Shown here: positions 33,277 through 41,184 of the stretch, piece after piece
Position numbering within the stretch: position 1 is the stretch's first letter
Layout: each line of letters starts with the position of its first letter
Assembly (NCBI GenBank): GCA_023664105.1
Contig: JAMPGF010000003.1
Location: forward strand, 1-41,930
Length of the DNA stretch: 41,930 bases
Reading direction: 5' to 3'
Source of the DNA: Butyricicoccus sp.
GTDB taxonomy: Bacteria > Bacillota > Clostridia > Oscillospirales > Oscillospiraceae
Program-made: the position numbers and the translations under genes
Notes under the pieces: model-generated
What the model was told of the DNA's origin: nothing
Databases searched by the model: none
What the model saw: only the letters and a program-made list of their open reading frames with translations

Positions 33277-34743
33277 ATGTATACACTGCATGTTTTACCC
33301 CACAATATCACAGCATACGCGAAGCCTTCCGCGAATTTGATGTCTGTGCTCCGGGAAAACCGAGTGTTTCTGGACGCCCCCTGCGGCGGCAGCGGAAAAT
33401 GCGGAAAGTGCGGGGTACTGCTTGACGGACAGGAGGCCCTGGCCTGCCAAACTGCTGTTGAACGGGATATGACTGTCACAATTCCGGACAGGACCGGGCT
33501 GAAAGTGCTGCAAAGAGGGATCGCGCCTGTGCAGCGGATGGACCCGCTCAGGGACGGATACCAGGCCGCTTTTGATATCGGCACAACTTCAGTCGTATGC
33601 TTTCTGCTGGATGGCGTCACAGGCGTGGAGCTGGCAAAATGCAGTATGCTCAATCCCCAAACCGCCTTCGGCGCAGATGTGATTTCCCGGATTCAGGCAG
33701 CTCTGCGGGGAGAACTGGAGCGGGAAACAGAGGCCATACGCACCGGCATGACCGCTTTGCTCCGATCCGCCTGCAGCAGTGCCGGTGTTGATCCCGGCAA
33801 AATCGGCGTGGTATCCGTTGCAGGCAATCCCGCCATGCAGCAGCTGTTTTTTGGGATACATCCGGGGAACCTTGCGGCAGTTCCCTTCGCGCCGGCGCTT
33901 ACGGAGGCAAAAACAGTTCCCTGCAAGGACATCCTTCCCATTTGCCCCAACGCAGACTTATTGCTCGTGCCCGATATCTCCGGCTATATCGGCGCGGACA
34001 CGCTGGGATGCGTTCTTTCCACCGGGCTCTATCAGAGTGAAGAAATCACGCTTATGGTGGACATTGGCACCAACGGAGAGATGGTACTGGGAAACAAAAA
34101 CCGGATGATCGCCTGTTCCGCAGCGGCAGGCCCCGCCCTGGAGGGGGCCAATATCCAATTCGGAATGCGGGGCACCGTCGGCGCTGTTGATCATGTCCGT
34201 CTGAAAAACGGCAGGTTAGAATACTCTGTGATCGGCGGGGGAGAAGCCGCGGGAATCTGCGGCTCCGGCCTTATTGACGCCGTTGCGGCGGGCCTGGAAA
34301 TGGGGCTGCTGAACAAACGGGGCCGTATCCAAAATGACGGTCACATTTTCCATATTACGGAACACATCTGGTTGACTCAAAACGATATCCGTCAGGTGCA
34401 GCTTGCAAAGGGGGCCATTTACGCGGGCATCCTCCTGATGGCGAAGCAGCTTGGCCTGGAGATCTGGGATATCCGAAAGGTACAGCTTGCCGGAGCGTTC
34501 GGCAGCTTCCTGGACCCCAAAAGCGCCTGCCGCATCGGCCTGCTTCCCGCCGAACTGCTGGACAGGATCGAAGCTGTAGGCAATGCCGCGGGCAGCGGAG
34601 CAAAGCTGCTGGCAGGAGACCGTAAGCTCTTGCCGCTGACGCAGGCACTGGCTGAAAAAATCGAGTTTCTGGAGCTGGCAAGCCTGCCGGAATTTCCCAG
34701 AACCTTCGCAAAATCAATGAATTTCCGGGAGGAACCCCAATGA
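33277..34743 (+). CDS. Corrinoid reductive activator (ferredoxin plus ASKHA ATPase)
   Basis: ATG 33277, after GAGGTG, gives 488 residues. The N terminus is a plant-type [2Fe-2S] domain with Cys36, Cys42, Cys45 and Cys57 (CGGSGKCGKCG ... LACQT). The rest is an ASKHA-type ATPase with AFDIGTTSVVCFLLDG, LMVDIGTNGEMVLG, ACSAAAGPALEGA and GSGLIDAVAAGL. This is the RACE/activating-enzyme architecture. It uses ATP to drive electrons onto inactive Co(II) corrinoid and restore Co(I). Its target is presumably the corrinoid protein just upstream. The longer in-frame start at 33223 lies inside a hairpin and lacks a ribosome site. Confidence 0.92.
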   Translation: MYTLHVLPHNITAYAKPSANLMSVLRENRVFLDAPCGGSGKCGKCGVLLDGQEALACQTAVERDMTVTIPDRTGLKVLQRGIAPVQRMDPLRDGYQAAFDIGTTSVVCFLLDGVTGVELAKCSMLNPQTAFGADVISRIQAALRGELERETEAIRTGMTALLRSACSSAGVDPGKIGVVSVAGNPAMQQLFFGIHPGNLAAVPFAPALTEAKTVPCKDILPICPNADLLLVPDISGYIGADTLGCVLSTGLYQSEEITLMVDIGTNGEMVLGNKNRMIACSAAAGPALEGANIQFGMRGTVGAVDHVRLKNGRLEYSVIGGGEAAGICGSGLIDAVAAGLEMGLLNKRGRIQNDGHIFHITEHIWLTQNDIRQVQLAKGAIYAGILLMAKQLGLEIWDIRKVQLAGAFGSFLDPKSACRIGLLPAELLDRIEAVGNAAGSGAKLLAGDRKLLPLTQALAEKIEFLELASLPEFPRTFAKSMNFREEPQ

Positions 34744-35264
34744 CAGATATACAGGAGCAAGCCAGGGATCTGGGATTCGATACCGCGGTTTCCTTTGCCC
34801 CGACCATACTTGAGGCAAGAAACGACATTCGGGAAATGTGCAATTCCGGTAAGTGTGCGGCATACGGGAAAAACTGGGGCTGTCCGCCCCACTGCGGAAC
34901 GGTCGAAGAATGCCAACAGAAGATGCGCGCTTATTCTCACGGCATTCTTTTGCAGACCACCGGGCACATGGCAAAAGCTATTGACAGCAAATGCTGCCGT
35001 GATACCGAGAGCCGCCACCTGAAGCGCTTTTATGCTCTGGCCGATAAGGTAAGGGAAGCATATCCCGATGCCCTGTGTCTGGGAGCCGGCGGATGCAGGA
35101 TATGCAAAAAATGCTCCTACCCCGAACCCTGCCGTTTCCCGGAGAAGACAATGTCCAGTATGGAGGGATACGGCTTGTTTGTAACACAGGTTTGCAGGGA
35201 CGCCGGAGTCCCTTATTACTACGGAGAGAGGACGATCACCTATTCGTCCTGCGTTCTTTACTGA
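34740..35264 (+). CDS. DUF2284 cysteine-rich metal-binding protein
   Basis: The 174-residue protein overlaps the activator gene by ATGA and closes the operon. It has many cysteines in DUF2284-like spacing: KCAAYGKNWGCPPHC near residue 38 and GGCRICKKCSYPEPC near residue 117. It is predicted to bind metal or an iron-sulfur cluster. Genes of this kind are often found beside corrinoid methyltransferases, but the role is unknown. A possible part in electron delivery or corrinoid handling is a guess from context. Confidence 0.8.
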   Translation: MTDIQEQARDLGFDTAVSFAPTILEARNDIREMCNSGKCAAYGKNWGCPPHCGTVEECQQKMRAYSHGILLQTTGHMAKAIDSKCCRDTESRHLKRFYALADKVREAYPDALCLGAGGCRICKKCSYPEPCRFPEKTMSSMEGYGLFVTQVCRDAGVPYYYGERTITYSSCVLY

Positions 35265-35273
35265 AGAACGCGA

Positions 35274-35309
35274 AGCGGAAGCCGCCCCCGCTCAGGGACG
35301 GCTTCCGCT
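35274..35309 (+). terminator. Terminator of the methyl-transfer operon
   Basis: AGCGGAAGCCG (35274-35284) pairs perfectly with CGGCTTCCGCT (35299-35309), followed by TTCTTT. It lies just after the DUF2284 stop and before the convergent malQ end. Confidence 0.85.
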
Positions 35310-35342
35310 TTCTTTGGAGAAAAAACCGATGCTTCAAAAAAC

Positions 35343-36839
35343 CTAATTCACCCGGCCGTAAAGCAGCGCGGCCTCACGGATCTGATCCCGAAAACCATCC
35401 GTCAGCTCCTGCCCCCGCAAGCGCCAGAGCCAGTTTGTCCCGACGGTAGACGGCCTGTTAATGCGCGCGCCGTTGTCCAGCCCCAAATAATCCTGCATCG
35501 GAATGATACAGATCCTCGCGCTGCTCCGCAGCGTCAGCGCGATAAAGCAGCGGTACAGCTGCTCATCCGGCGTGTATGCGTCGCACATATAGCTCCGCGC
35601 GGCCAGCCGCTCCTGCTCGCTGATGCTGCCGAGCCATCCGGCCAGCGTCTCGTTGTCGTGCGTCCCGGTGTAGGCGACGCAGTTTTCCACGTAGTTGTGC
35701 GGCAGATAGTCGCTTGCCGAGCCGGTGTCCCGGGAGTCAAAGGCAAATTCCAGCACCTTCATCCCCGGGAACCCGCTCTCCCAAACCAGCCGCTTCACGG
35801 AGTCGTTGACATAGCCGAGATCCTCTGCGATGACCTCGTGCGCTCCCAGCGCCCGCTCGACATGCCGGAACAGGTCGATGCCCGGCCCCCGCTCCCAGTG
35901 CCCTTCGACGGCGCTCACCGCGCCGTAGGGCACGGCGTAGTACTCGTCGAAGCCCCGGAAATGGTCGATTCGCGTCACGTCGTAGAGCCGGAAGCAGTGA
36001 TTAAGCCGGCTTATCCACCAGGAGTAGCCCGTCTGCCGGTGGTAATCCCAGCGGTAGAGCGGATTGCCCCAGAGCTGCCCGTCGGCGGAAAACCCATCCG
36101 GGGGACAGCCCGCCACCGCCGTGGGACAGCCCCGCCCGTCGAGCCGGAACAGCTCCGGGCTTGCCCAGACGTCGGCGCTGTCCATCGCCACATAGATGGG
36201 AATGTCCCCGATTATCCGGATACCCTTACTGTTGGCGTAGCCCTTCAGCTCCCGCCACTGCTGGAAGAACTTGAACTGCATATACTGCTGAAACTCGATG
36301 TCGAAATACAGCTCCCGGCGGTAGTAGTCCATGGCGTTGTCCCAGCGCAGGCGTATATCCTCGGCCCACTCCGTCCATGGCACGCCGCCGAAGCGGTCCT
36401 TTACCGCCATAAACAGCGCATAGTCAGACAGCCACCATCCGTTTTCCGCCAAAAACGCCTGATACTCCGCGTTTTTCGAGATATCGCTGCGCTCGTAGGC
36501 CTTGCGCAGCAGGGGATAGCGCCCGGCGTAAAGCTTTTCATAGTCCACCCGCCCGTCGTCCGCGCCGAAGTCGGCGCCGTCGCACTCCCCGCGCGTGAGC
36601 ACGCCCTCGTCGATGAGTGCCTCGAGGCTGATAAAATAAGGATTCCCGGCGAAGGTGGAGAAGGACTGGTAAGGGGAGTCCCCGTAGCTTGTGGGACACA
36701 GGGGGAGGATCTGCCAATACGTCTGTCCGGCCTCCCTGAGCCAGTCGACGAAGGCATAGGCCTCCCGGGAAAAGCAGCCGATGCCGTATTTTGACGGCAG
36801 GCTGAACACAGGCAGCAAGATTCCCGCCTCACGCTTCAT
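35343..36839 (-). CDS. malQ: 4-alpha-glucanotransferase MalQ (GH77)
   Basis: The 498-residue protein is a full-length GH77 amylomaltase. N-terminal LLPVFSLPSKYGIGCFS and ILPLCPTSYGDSPYQSFS are typical. VTRIDHFRGFDEYYAVP contains the nucleophile Asp, VIAEDLGYV the acid/base Glu, and GTHDNETLAGW the third acidic residue. It transfers alpha-1,4-glucan segments between maltodextrins, releasing glucose, in the cytosol. The ribosome site AAGGAGGG precedes ATG 36839. It is the last gene of the sugar operon, 27 bases after the GH13 gene. Confidence 0.96.
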   Translation of the reverse strand: MKREAGILLPVFSLPSKYGIGCFSREAYAFVDWLREAGQTYWQILPLCPTSYGDSPYQSFSTFAGNPYFISLEALIDEGVLTRGECDGADFGADDGRVDYEKLYAGRYPLLRKAYERSDISKNAEYQAFLAENGWWLSDYALFMAVKDRFGGVPWTEWAEDIRLRWDNAMDYYRRELYFDIEFQQYMQFKFFQQWRELKGYANSKGIRIIGDIPIYVAMDSADVWASPELFRLDGRGCPTAVAGCPPDGFSADGQLWGNPLYRWDYHRQTGYSWWISRLNHCFRLYDVTRIDHFRGFDEYYAVPYGAVSAVEGHWERGPGIDLFRHVERALGAHEVIAEDLGYVNDSVKRLVWESGFPGMKVLEFAFDSRDTGSASDYLPHNYVENCVAYTGTHDNETLAGWLGSISEQERLAARSYMCDAYTPDEQLYRCFIALTLRSSARICIIPMQDYLGLDNGARINRPSTVGTNWLWRLRGQELTDGFRDQIREAALLYGRVN

Positions 36840-36866
36840 GGTGGTCCCTCCTTAGCTTCCAAGAAT

Positions 36867-38162
36867 TCACTCCCGCGCCGTCGGCGCTTCAAAAATAATA
36901 GGCCTGCCCTGACAGCTCACACAGCCGAACTTGACCTCCACGCTGCCGCCGTCAGCCAAATTCCGGTACACCCCGTCCGGCGCGGAAACCGCCACAGGCG
37001 CGCCGGCGCCCTTCACGCTGAAAATGCCGGCAAGCTGCCGCCCGCCGAGCGTGTATCCGGCGAGCAGGATATCCCCCGGCAGCGCGCGGACGCTGTAAGC
37101 GCCGCAGGCGAGCAGCGGGTGCTTTTTCATCTCTCCCAGCCGCTGCAGCAGCTCCGGGCAATCCGCCTCCGCGCCCCAGTCGATGCCGTCCTTATCGAAC
37201 AGGCTCGGCAAATGCGCGCAGCCGCGCTCCTGCCCGGCGTAGAGCATGGTGATACCCTTCTGGAAGTAGAGAAACGCCGTCCAGTTGAGCAGCGCCCGCT
37301 CATCCGGGATGAGGAAAGCCGCGCGCGGCTGGTCATGGTTTTCCAGAAACCGGAGCTTTACGTAGTTGTCCGGATAGATGACCTCCTGCGTGTTGAGATA
37401 CGCGGCGTACTCGCCCAGCGAGGCGCGCCCTTCGAGATAGTCTCTGAAGAGGGGATAGCTGTCATATTCATAGCAGGCGTCGAAGGCCTGCAAAGCCTCC
37501 GAGTCAGACAAAACAGAAAGCCCGTCGGCCCTGGCAAGGGAGATAAAGCGCGGCTCCACCGTCTCGGCGAGCCAGAAGCAGCCGGGCCGGACTGCCTCGA
37601 CCTCGGCCCGTGCCCTGAGCCAGAACTCCAGCGGCACCAGCGGCGCCACGTCGCAGCGAAAGCCGTCCGCCATCGAGGCCCAGTATTTCAGCGTCTCTAT
37701 CTGATAGTCCCACAGCTCCGCTTTGGAGTAGTCCAGATCCACGATGTCGTACCAGTCACCGACATGGTTGCCCATGCTGCCGTCCACCTTGCGGTAAAAC
37801 CACTCCGGGTGGTTCTGCGCCAGCCAGGAATCCGGCGAGGTGTGGTTGTACACCACGTCGATAATGCACCTCATCCCCAGCTCATGAATGCTGTCGACCA
37901 GCCTCTGGAAATCCTCCAGCGTCCCGAACTCCGGGTTGACCGCCCGGTAATCGGAGATAGCGTAGGGACTGCCCAGCGAGCCCTTCCGGGCCGTGACGCC
38001 AACAGGATGGATAGGCATAAGCCAGATAATATCCGCCCCCAGCGCCTTGATGCGCCCCAGATCCCGCCGCACTGCCTCAAAAGTGCCCTCCTCGCTGTAG
38101 TTGCGGACATAGACGGAGTACAAAACCTGGTTGCGGTAATTTTTTGAAGTTGTAATTGCCAT
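36867..38162 (-). CDS. GH13 alpha-amylase-family glycosidase
   Basis: ATG 38162, with GAAGGAAG upstream, gives 431 residues. GH13 motifs are clear: DVVYNHTSPDS (region I), DGFRCDVAP with the nucleophile Asp (region II), FWLAETVEP with the acid/base Glu (region III) and FLENHDQPRAAF with the transition-state Asp (region IV). There is no signal peptide, so it should act on imported maltodextrins in the cytosol together with MalQ. The C-terminal domain is short (about 70 residues). Exact specificity (alpha-amylase, neopullulanase-like or other) cannot be read here. The upstream extension to 38258 overlaps the LacI gene end and lacks a ribosome site. Confidence 0.9.
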   Translation of the reverse strand: MAITTSKNYRNQVLYSVYVRNYSEEGTFEAVRRDLGRIKALGADIIWLMPIHPVGVTARKGSLGSPYAISDYRAVNPEFGTLEDFQRLVDSIHELGMRCIIDVVYNHTSPDSWLAQNHPEWFYRKVDGSMGNHVGDWYDIVDLDYSKAELWDYQIETLKYWASMADGFRCDVAPLVPLEFWLRARAEVEAVRPGCFWLAETVEPRFISLARADGLSVLSDSEALQAFDACYEYDSYPLFRDYLEGRASLGEYAAYLNTQEVIYPDNYVKLRFLENHDQPRAAFLIPDERALLNWTAFLYFQKGITMLYAGQERGCAHLPSLFDKDGIDWGAEADCPELLQRLGEMKKHPLLACGAYSVRALPGDILLAGYTLGGRQLAGIFSVKGAGAPVAVSAPDGVYRNLADGGSVEVKFGCVSCQGRPIIFEAPTARE

Positions 38163-38190
38163 AACGCATGTACTTCCTTCGATCAGAGTA

Positions 38191-38214
38191 AAGGGCCGCC
38201 TTCCGGCGGCCCTT
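38191..38214 (-). terminator. Hairpin between lacI-family and GH13 genes
   Basis: AAGGGCCGCC (38191-38200) pairs perfectly with GGCGGCCCTT (38205-38214), loop TTCC. On the minus strand TTTACTCT follows, a weak U tract, so it may be a leaky terminator between the regulator and the enzyme genes. Confidence 0.6.
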
Positions 38215-38223
38215 GAATCAAAG

Positions 38224-39237
38224 CTAAGCCAGCCGTGCCACGCTCTCGCCCTGGACAAGCTGGAAGGGGATCAGCTCATGGACGGGGCGCCCGTTGAAGA
38301 AGATGCCCCACAGCAGCGTCTCCACGCCCCGCTCAGCCAGCTGCTGCGTGTCCTGCCGGATCGTGGTCAGCCTGGGAAGAAAATACTGCCCTGTGACGAT
38401 GCCGTCATAGCCCACCACGGAGATATCCTCCGGCACGCGCTTGCCCATGTCCCGCAGCGCGCGAATCGCGCCCATAGCCGTCACATCGCTTATCGCGAAA
38501 ACCGCGGTCATATCGGGGCAGCGCTTCAAGAGCTTTTCCGTCGCGGCGTAGGCGTCCGGCAGGGCGTAACGGCAGGACTCGTATTGCAGCCGCGCGTCGA
38601 AGGGCAAACCCAGCCGCCGGCAGGCGTTCTGACTGCCCGTAAGCCGCCGGAAGCTGACCTGGGAAGGGGAGTTGGAGTCGCTGCCGCCGAGCAGCCCGAT
38701 GTGCCGGTGCCCCTGCGCGGCGAGCATTTTGATCACTTCCTCCGCCGCCCGGCTGTCGTCGGTGCTGAAGGAGGACAGGTTCTGGAACCCCAGCTCCCTG
38801 GCGGTGTTTGTCAGCAGAACGCAGGGCACGGTGATAGGCGCGAAGCTCTCCCGGAAGGAATCCGGGTCGCCGCCCAGGAAAATGATCCCGCGCGGCCGCC
38901 GCTCGCGGCTGAGCTGCAATGCGTAGGCCACCTCGTTGGCGTCCTCGTCCAGGTAGTAGACGGCGGCATCCTGCTTGGCCTCAAGCAGCAGCGCCTGCAC
39001 CCGCTCGACCAGATCGGCGAAGAGCATATTCATGGTGCCCTTGACGATAATGGCGATGCTGCCGCCGGTCTGTTTTTTCAGGTGCTTGGCGTTATTGTTC
39101 GGCTGAAAGCCCTGCTCCTCGACCACGGCCAGAACCTTTTGCCGGGTCTCCTCGCTGACATCGGGGTGGTCGTTGAGCACCCGGGATACGGTGGCCACAC
39201 CGCACCCGGACAGCCGGGCAATATCCTTTATGGTCAC
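38224..39237 (-). CDS. LacI-family transcriptional regulator
   Basis: GTG 39237 after AGAGGGGAT gives 337 residues, the usual LacI length. It begins VTIKDIARLSGCGVATVSRVLND, the standard helix-turn-helix, and NNNAKHLKKQ serves as the hinge region. A periplasmic-binding-like sugar domain follows (SIAIIVKGTMNMLFADLVERVQ ... AISDVTAMGAIRALRDMG). It probably represses the surrounding ABC transporter and glucan genes and senses a maltooligosaccharide or related sugar. The longer frame upstream to 39516 is inside the permease gene and not coding. Confidence 0.94.
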   Translation of the reverse strand: MTIKDIARLSGCGVATVSRVLNDHPDVSEETRQKVLAVVEEQGFQPNNNAKHLKKQTGGSIAIIVKGTMNMLFADLVERVQALLLEAKQDAAVYYLDEDANEVAYALQLSRERRPRGIIFLGGDPDSFRESFAPITVPCVLLTNTARELGFQNLSSFSTDDSRAAEEVIKMLAAQGHRHIGLLGGSDSNSPSQVSFRRLTGSQNACRRLGLPFDARLQYESCRYALPDAYAATEKLLKRCPDMTAVFAISDVTAMGAIRALRDMGKRVPEDISVVGYDGIVTGQYFLPRLTTIRQDTQQLAERGVETLLWGIFFNGRPVHELIPFQLVQGESVARLA

Positions 39238-39260
39238 GCTGTATCCCCTCTTTCCTCCGA

Positions 39261-39285
39261 TCTCCCCGCCCTCCGGGCGGGGAGA
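39261..39285. terminator. Perfect hairpin between permease and lacI genes
   Basis: TCTCCCCGCC pairs with GGCGGGGAGA around loop CTCCG. The only T-rich run (TAAATTTTTT) follows on the plus strand, where no gene reads. In the transcribed minus direction there is no U tract, so mRNA processing or stability is as likely as termination. Confidence 0.4.
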
Positions 39286-39293
39286 TAAATTTT

Positions 39294-40151
39294 TTATCCT
39301 TTCACCGCGCCCGCGGCCACGCCCTTGATGATGTGCTTCTGGCAGGTGAGATAGAACACGATGACCGGGATAATGCTCATGAGAATCAGCGCCATAGTCG
39401 CGCCCAGGTCGACGGTGCCGTAGCTGCCCTTGAGGTACTGGATATGAATGGGGATAGTGCGGTACTTGGTGATATCCAGCACGAGCGAGGGGAGCAGGTA
39501 GTCGTTCCAGACCCACATGATTTCCAGAATACCCACGGAGATCATGGTCGGCTTAAGCATGGGCAGCACCACGGAGAAGTAGGTGCGCAGCGGCCCGCAG
39601 CCGTCGATGGACGCGGCCTCCTCGATCTCCAGCGGGATGGACTTGACGAAGCCGACGAACATGAATATCGCCAGCCCCGCGCCGAAGCCGAGATAGACAA
39701 TGGGAATGGTCCAGGGCGTGTTCAGCTGCAATTTGTCGGCAGTCTTGGACAGCGTGTACATGACCATCTGGAAGGGAACCACCATGGAGAAAACGCACAG
39801 GAAGTAGAGCGCCTTGCAGAACAGCGAGTTCACCCGCGCGATGTACCAGGCGGCCATGGAGGTGCACAGCAGGATCAGGAAGGTTGACAGCAGGGTAATA
39901 ACCACGCTGTACTTGACGCTGTTCCAGAAGGGGTAGTTGCCGAAGGTCATGCCCTTGACGAAGTTGTCCCAGCCGGCCCACATCTCCCCGGCAGGCAGGG
40001 CGAAGGTGTCGGTCTTGACGTAGGTGTTGAGCTTGAAGGAGTTGATAACGACGGCCAGCACAGGCAGCACATAGATAACGCAGATGACGCCCAGCACGGC
40101 GGAGAGTATCATCTTGCGCCGCTTTTCGGCGGACAGGGATTTTTTCTTCAT
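39294..40151 (-). CDS. Sugar ABC transporter permease, MalG type
   Basis: The 285-residue protein has about six membrane segments and the permease EAA loop EAASIDGCGPLRTYFSVVLPMLKP near residue 178, where the ABC ATPase docks. The C terminus (KGVAAGAVKG) is typical of MalG-like carbohydrate permeases. Its ATG shares one base with the stop of the upstream permease gene (TAATG), so translation is coupled. No ATPase gene is visible, so a shared MsmK/MalK-type ATPase encoded elsewhere is likely. Confidence 0.94.
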   Translation of the reverse strand: MKKKSLSAEKRRKMILSAVLGVICVIYVLPVLAVVINSFKLNTYVKTDTFALPAGEMWAGWDNFVKGMTFGNYPFWNSVKYSVVITLLSTFLILLCTSMAAWYIARVNSLFCKALYFLCVFSMVVPFQMVMYTLSKTADKLQLNTPWTIPIVYLGFGAGLAIFMFVGFVKSIPLEIEEAASIDGCGPLRTYFSVVLPMLKPTMISVGILEIMWVWNDYLLPSLVLDITKYRTIPIHIQYLKGSYGTVDLGATMALILMSIIPVIVFYLTCQKHIIKGVAAGAVKG

Positions 40152-41056
40152 TACTGCTGCACCTCCCTCTTGCGCGTGTAAGCAAGCTGAGCCAGGCCCA
40201 GACCGGCGACGAGGATGAAGAATATGACAGCCTTAGCCTGTGCGGTGCCCTGAGAGTTGACGTTGGATGTCTGGAAGGTGTTGGAGATGTTCAGCGCCAG
40301 CATCTCGGTTGTCTTGATTGAGGAGCCGTCAGGCTGTATGATGAAGGGCTGACCGGCGGTGAGCGCCAGATTCTGGTCGTAGAGCTTGAAGCCGTTGGTC
40401 AGCGACAGGAACATGCAGATTGTAATTGAGGGCATAACGTTGGGTATGGTCACTCTGAAAAGGGTCTGCCAGCGCGTTGCGCCGTCGATGCGCGCGGCCT
40501 CCAGCATCTCGCCGGAGACATTTTGCAGCCCGGCTATGTAAATGATCATCATGTAGCCGATCTGCTGCCAGCACATGAGGATGATCAGGCCCCAGAAGCC
40601 GTATTTCGTTTCCATGAGAATAGAGGTGCTCCACTGGCTGAGGATACCGTCGAAGATCATGGACCAGATGTAGCCCAGCACGATACCGCCGATGAGGTTG
40701 GGCATAAAGAACACTGTGCGGAACAGGTTGCTGCCCTTGATACCCTGCGTCAGCGCGTAAGCCACGGCGAAGGCCAGCACGTTTATGAGGATCAGCGACA
40801 CGACGGCGAACAGCGCGGTGTACCAGAAGGCGTGGCGGAAGGAGGCGTCGTTGAAGGCCCTGACGTAGTTGTCAAAGCCGATAAATTTGGCGTTGGAAAT
40901 AGTCTTGAACTGGCACATGGACAGCCATATGCCCTGGATAAAGGGCCAGACGAAGCCAATAACGAAGGCGATGACAACAGGCCCCAGAAACAGCGGGCTC
41001 CACTTGCGCGCGGAGCGCTGAATGGCGGTTTTGTTTGAGTGCTTCTTCGCTTTCAA
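40151..41056 (-). CDS. Sugar ABC transporter permease, MalF type
   Basis: The protein has about six membrane segments, an N-terminal basic stretch (MKAKKHSNKTAIQRSARKW) and the EAA loop EAARIDGATRWQTLFRVTIPNVMP. The start is ambiguous. TTG 41065 directly abuts the AGAAGAGGAG ribosome site, which is too close. TTG 41056 lies nine bases away and gives 301 residues, so I prefer it. It pairs with the MalG-type permease immediately downstream and with the binding protein upstream. Confidence 0.92.
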   Translation of the reverse strand: MKAKKHSNKTAIQRSARKWSPLFLGPVVIAFVIGFVWPFIQGIWLSMCQFKTISNAKFIGFDNYVRAFNDASFRHAFWYTALFAVVSLILINVLAFAVAYALTQGIKGSNLFRTVFFMPNLIGGIVLGYIWSMIFDGILSQWSTSILMETKYGFWGLIILMCWQQIGYMMIIYIAGLQNVSGEMLEAARIDGATRWQTLFRVTIPNVMPSITICMFLSLTNGFKLYDQNLALTAGQPFIIQPDGSSIKTTEMLALNISNTFQTSNVNSQGTAQAKAVIFFILVAGLGLAQLAYTRKREVQQ

Positions 41057-41122
41057 AATTGCCAACTCCTCTTCTTATTTTAACGGACAGCCTGCCGCCG
41101 CCCGCCTGAACGGGGATAAAAA

Positions 41123-41151
41123 ACCGGGGCGGGCGACCTGCCCGCCCCGGT
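41123..41151 (-). terminator. Terminator or attenuator after the binding-protein gene
   Basis: A perfect 12-bp stem (ACCGGGGCGGGC / GCCCGCCCCGGT) with a five-base loop is followed on the minus strand by TTTTT. It lies between the binding protein and permease genes, where partial termination commonly makes binding protein more abundant than permease. Confidence 0.75.
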
Positions 41152-41184
41152 CAGATTCACAATAAGGGATTATGCGATCAAGCC

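Noticed and set aside
31953-33653. 566-codon minus-strand frame over the corrinoid operon
   Set aside because: Antisense to clear methyltransferase, corrinoid protein and activator genes, with no ribosome site.
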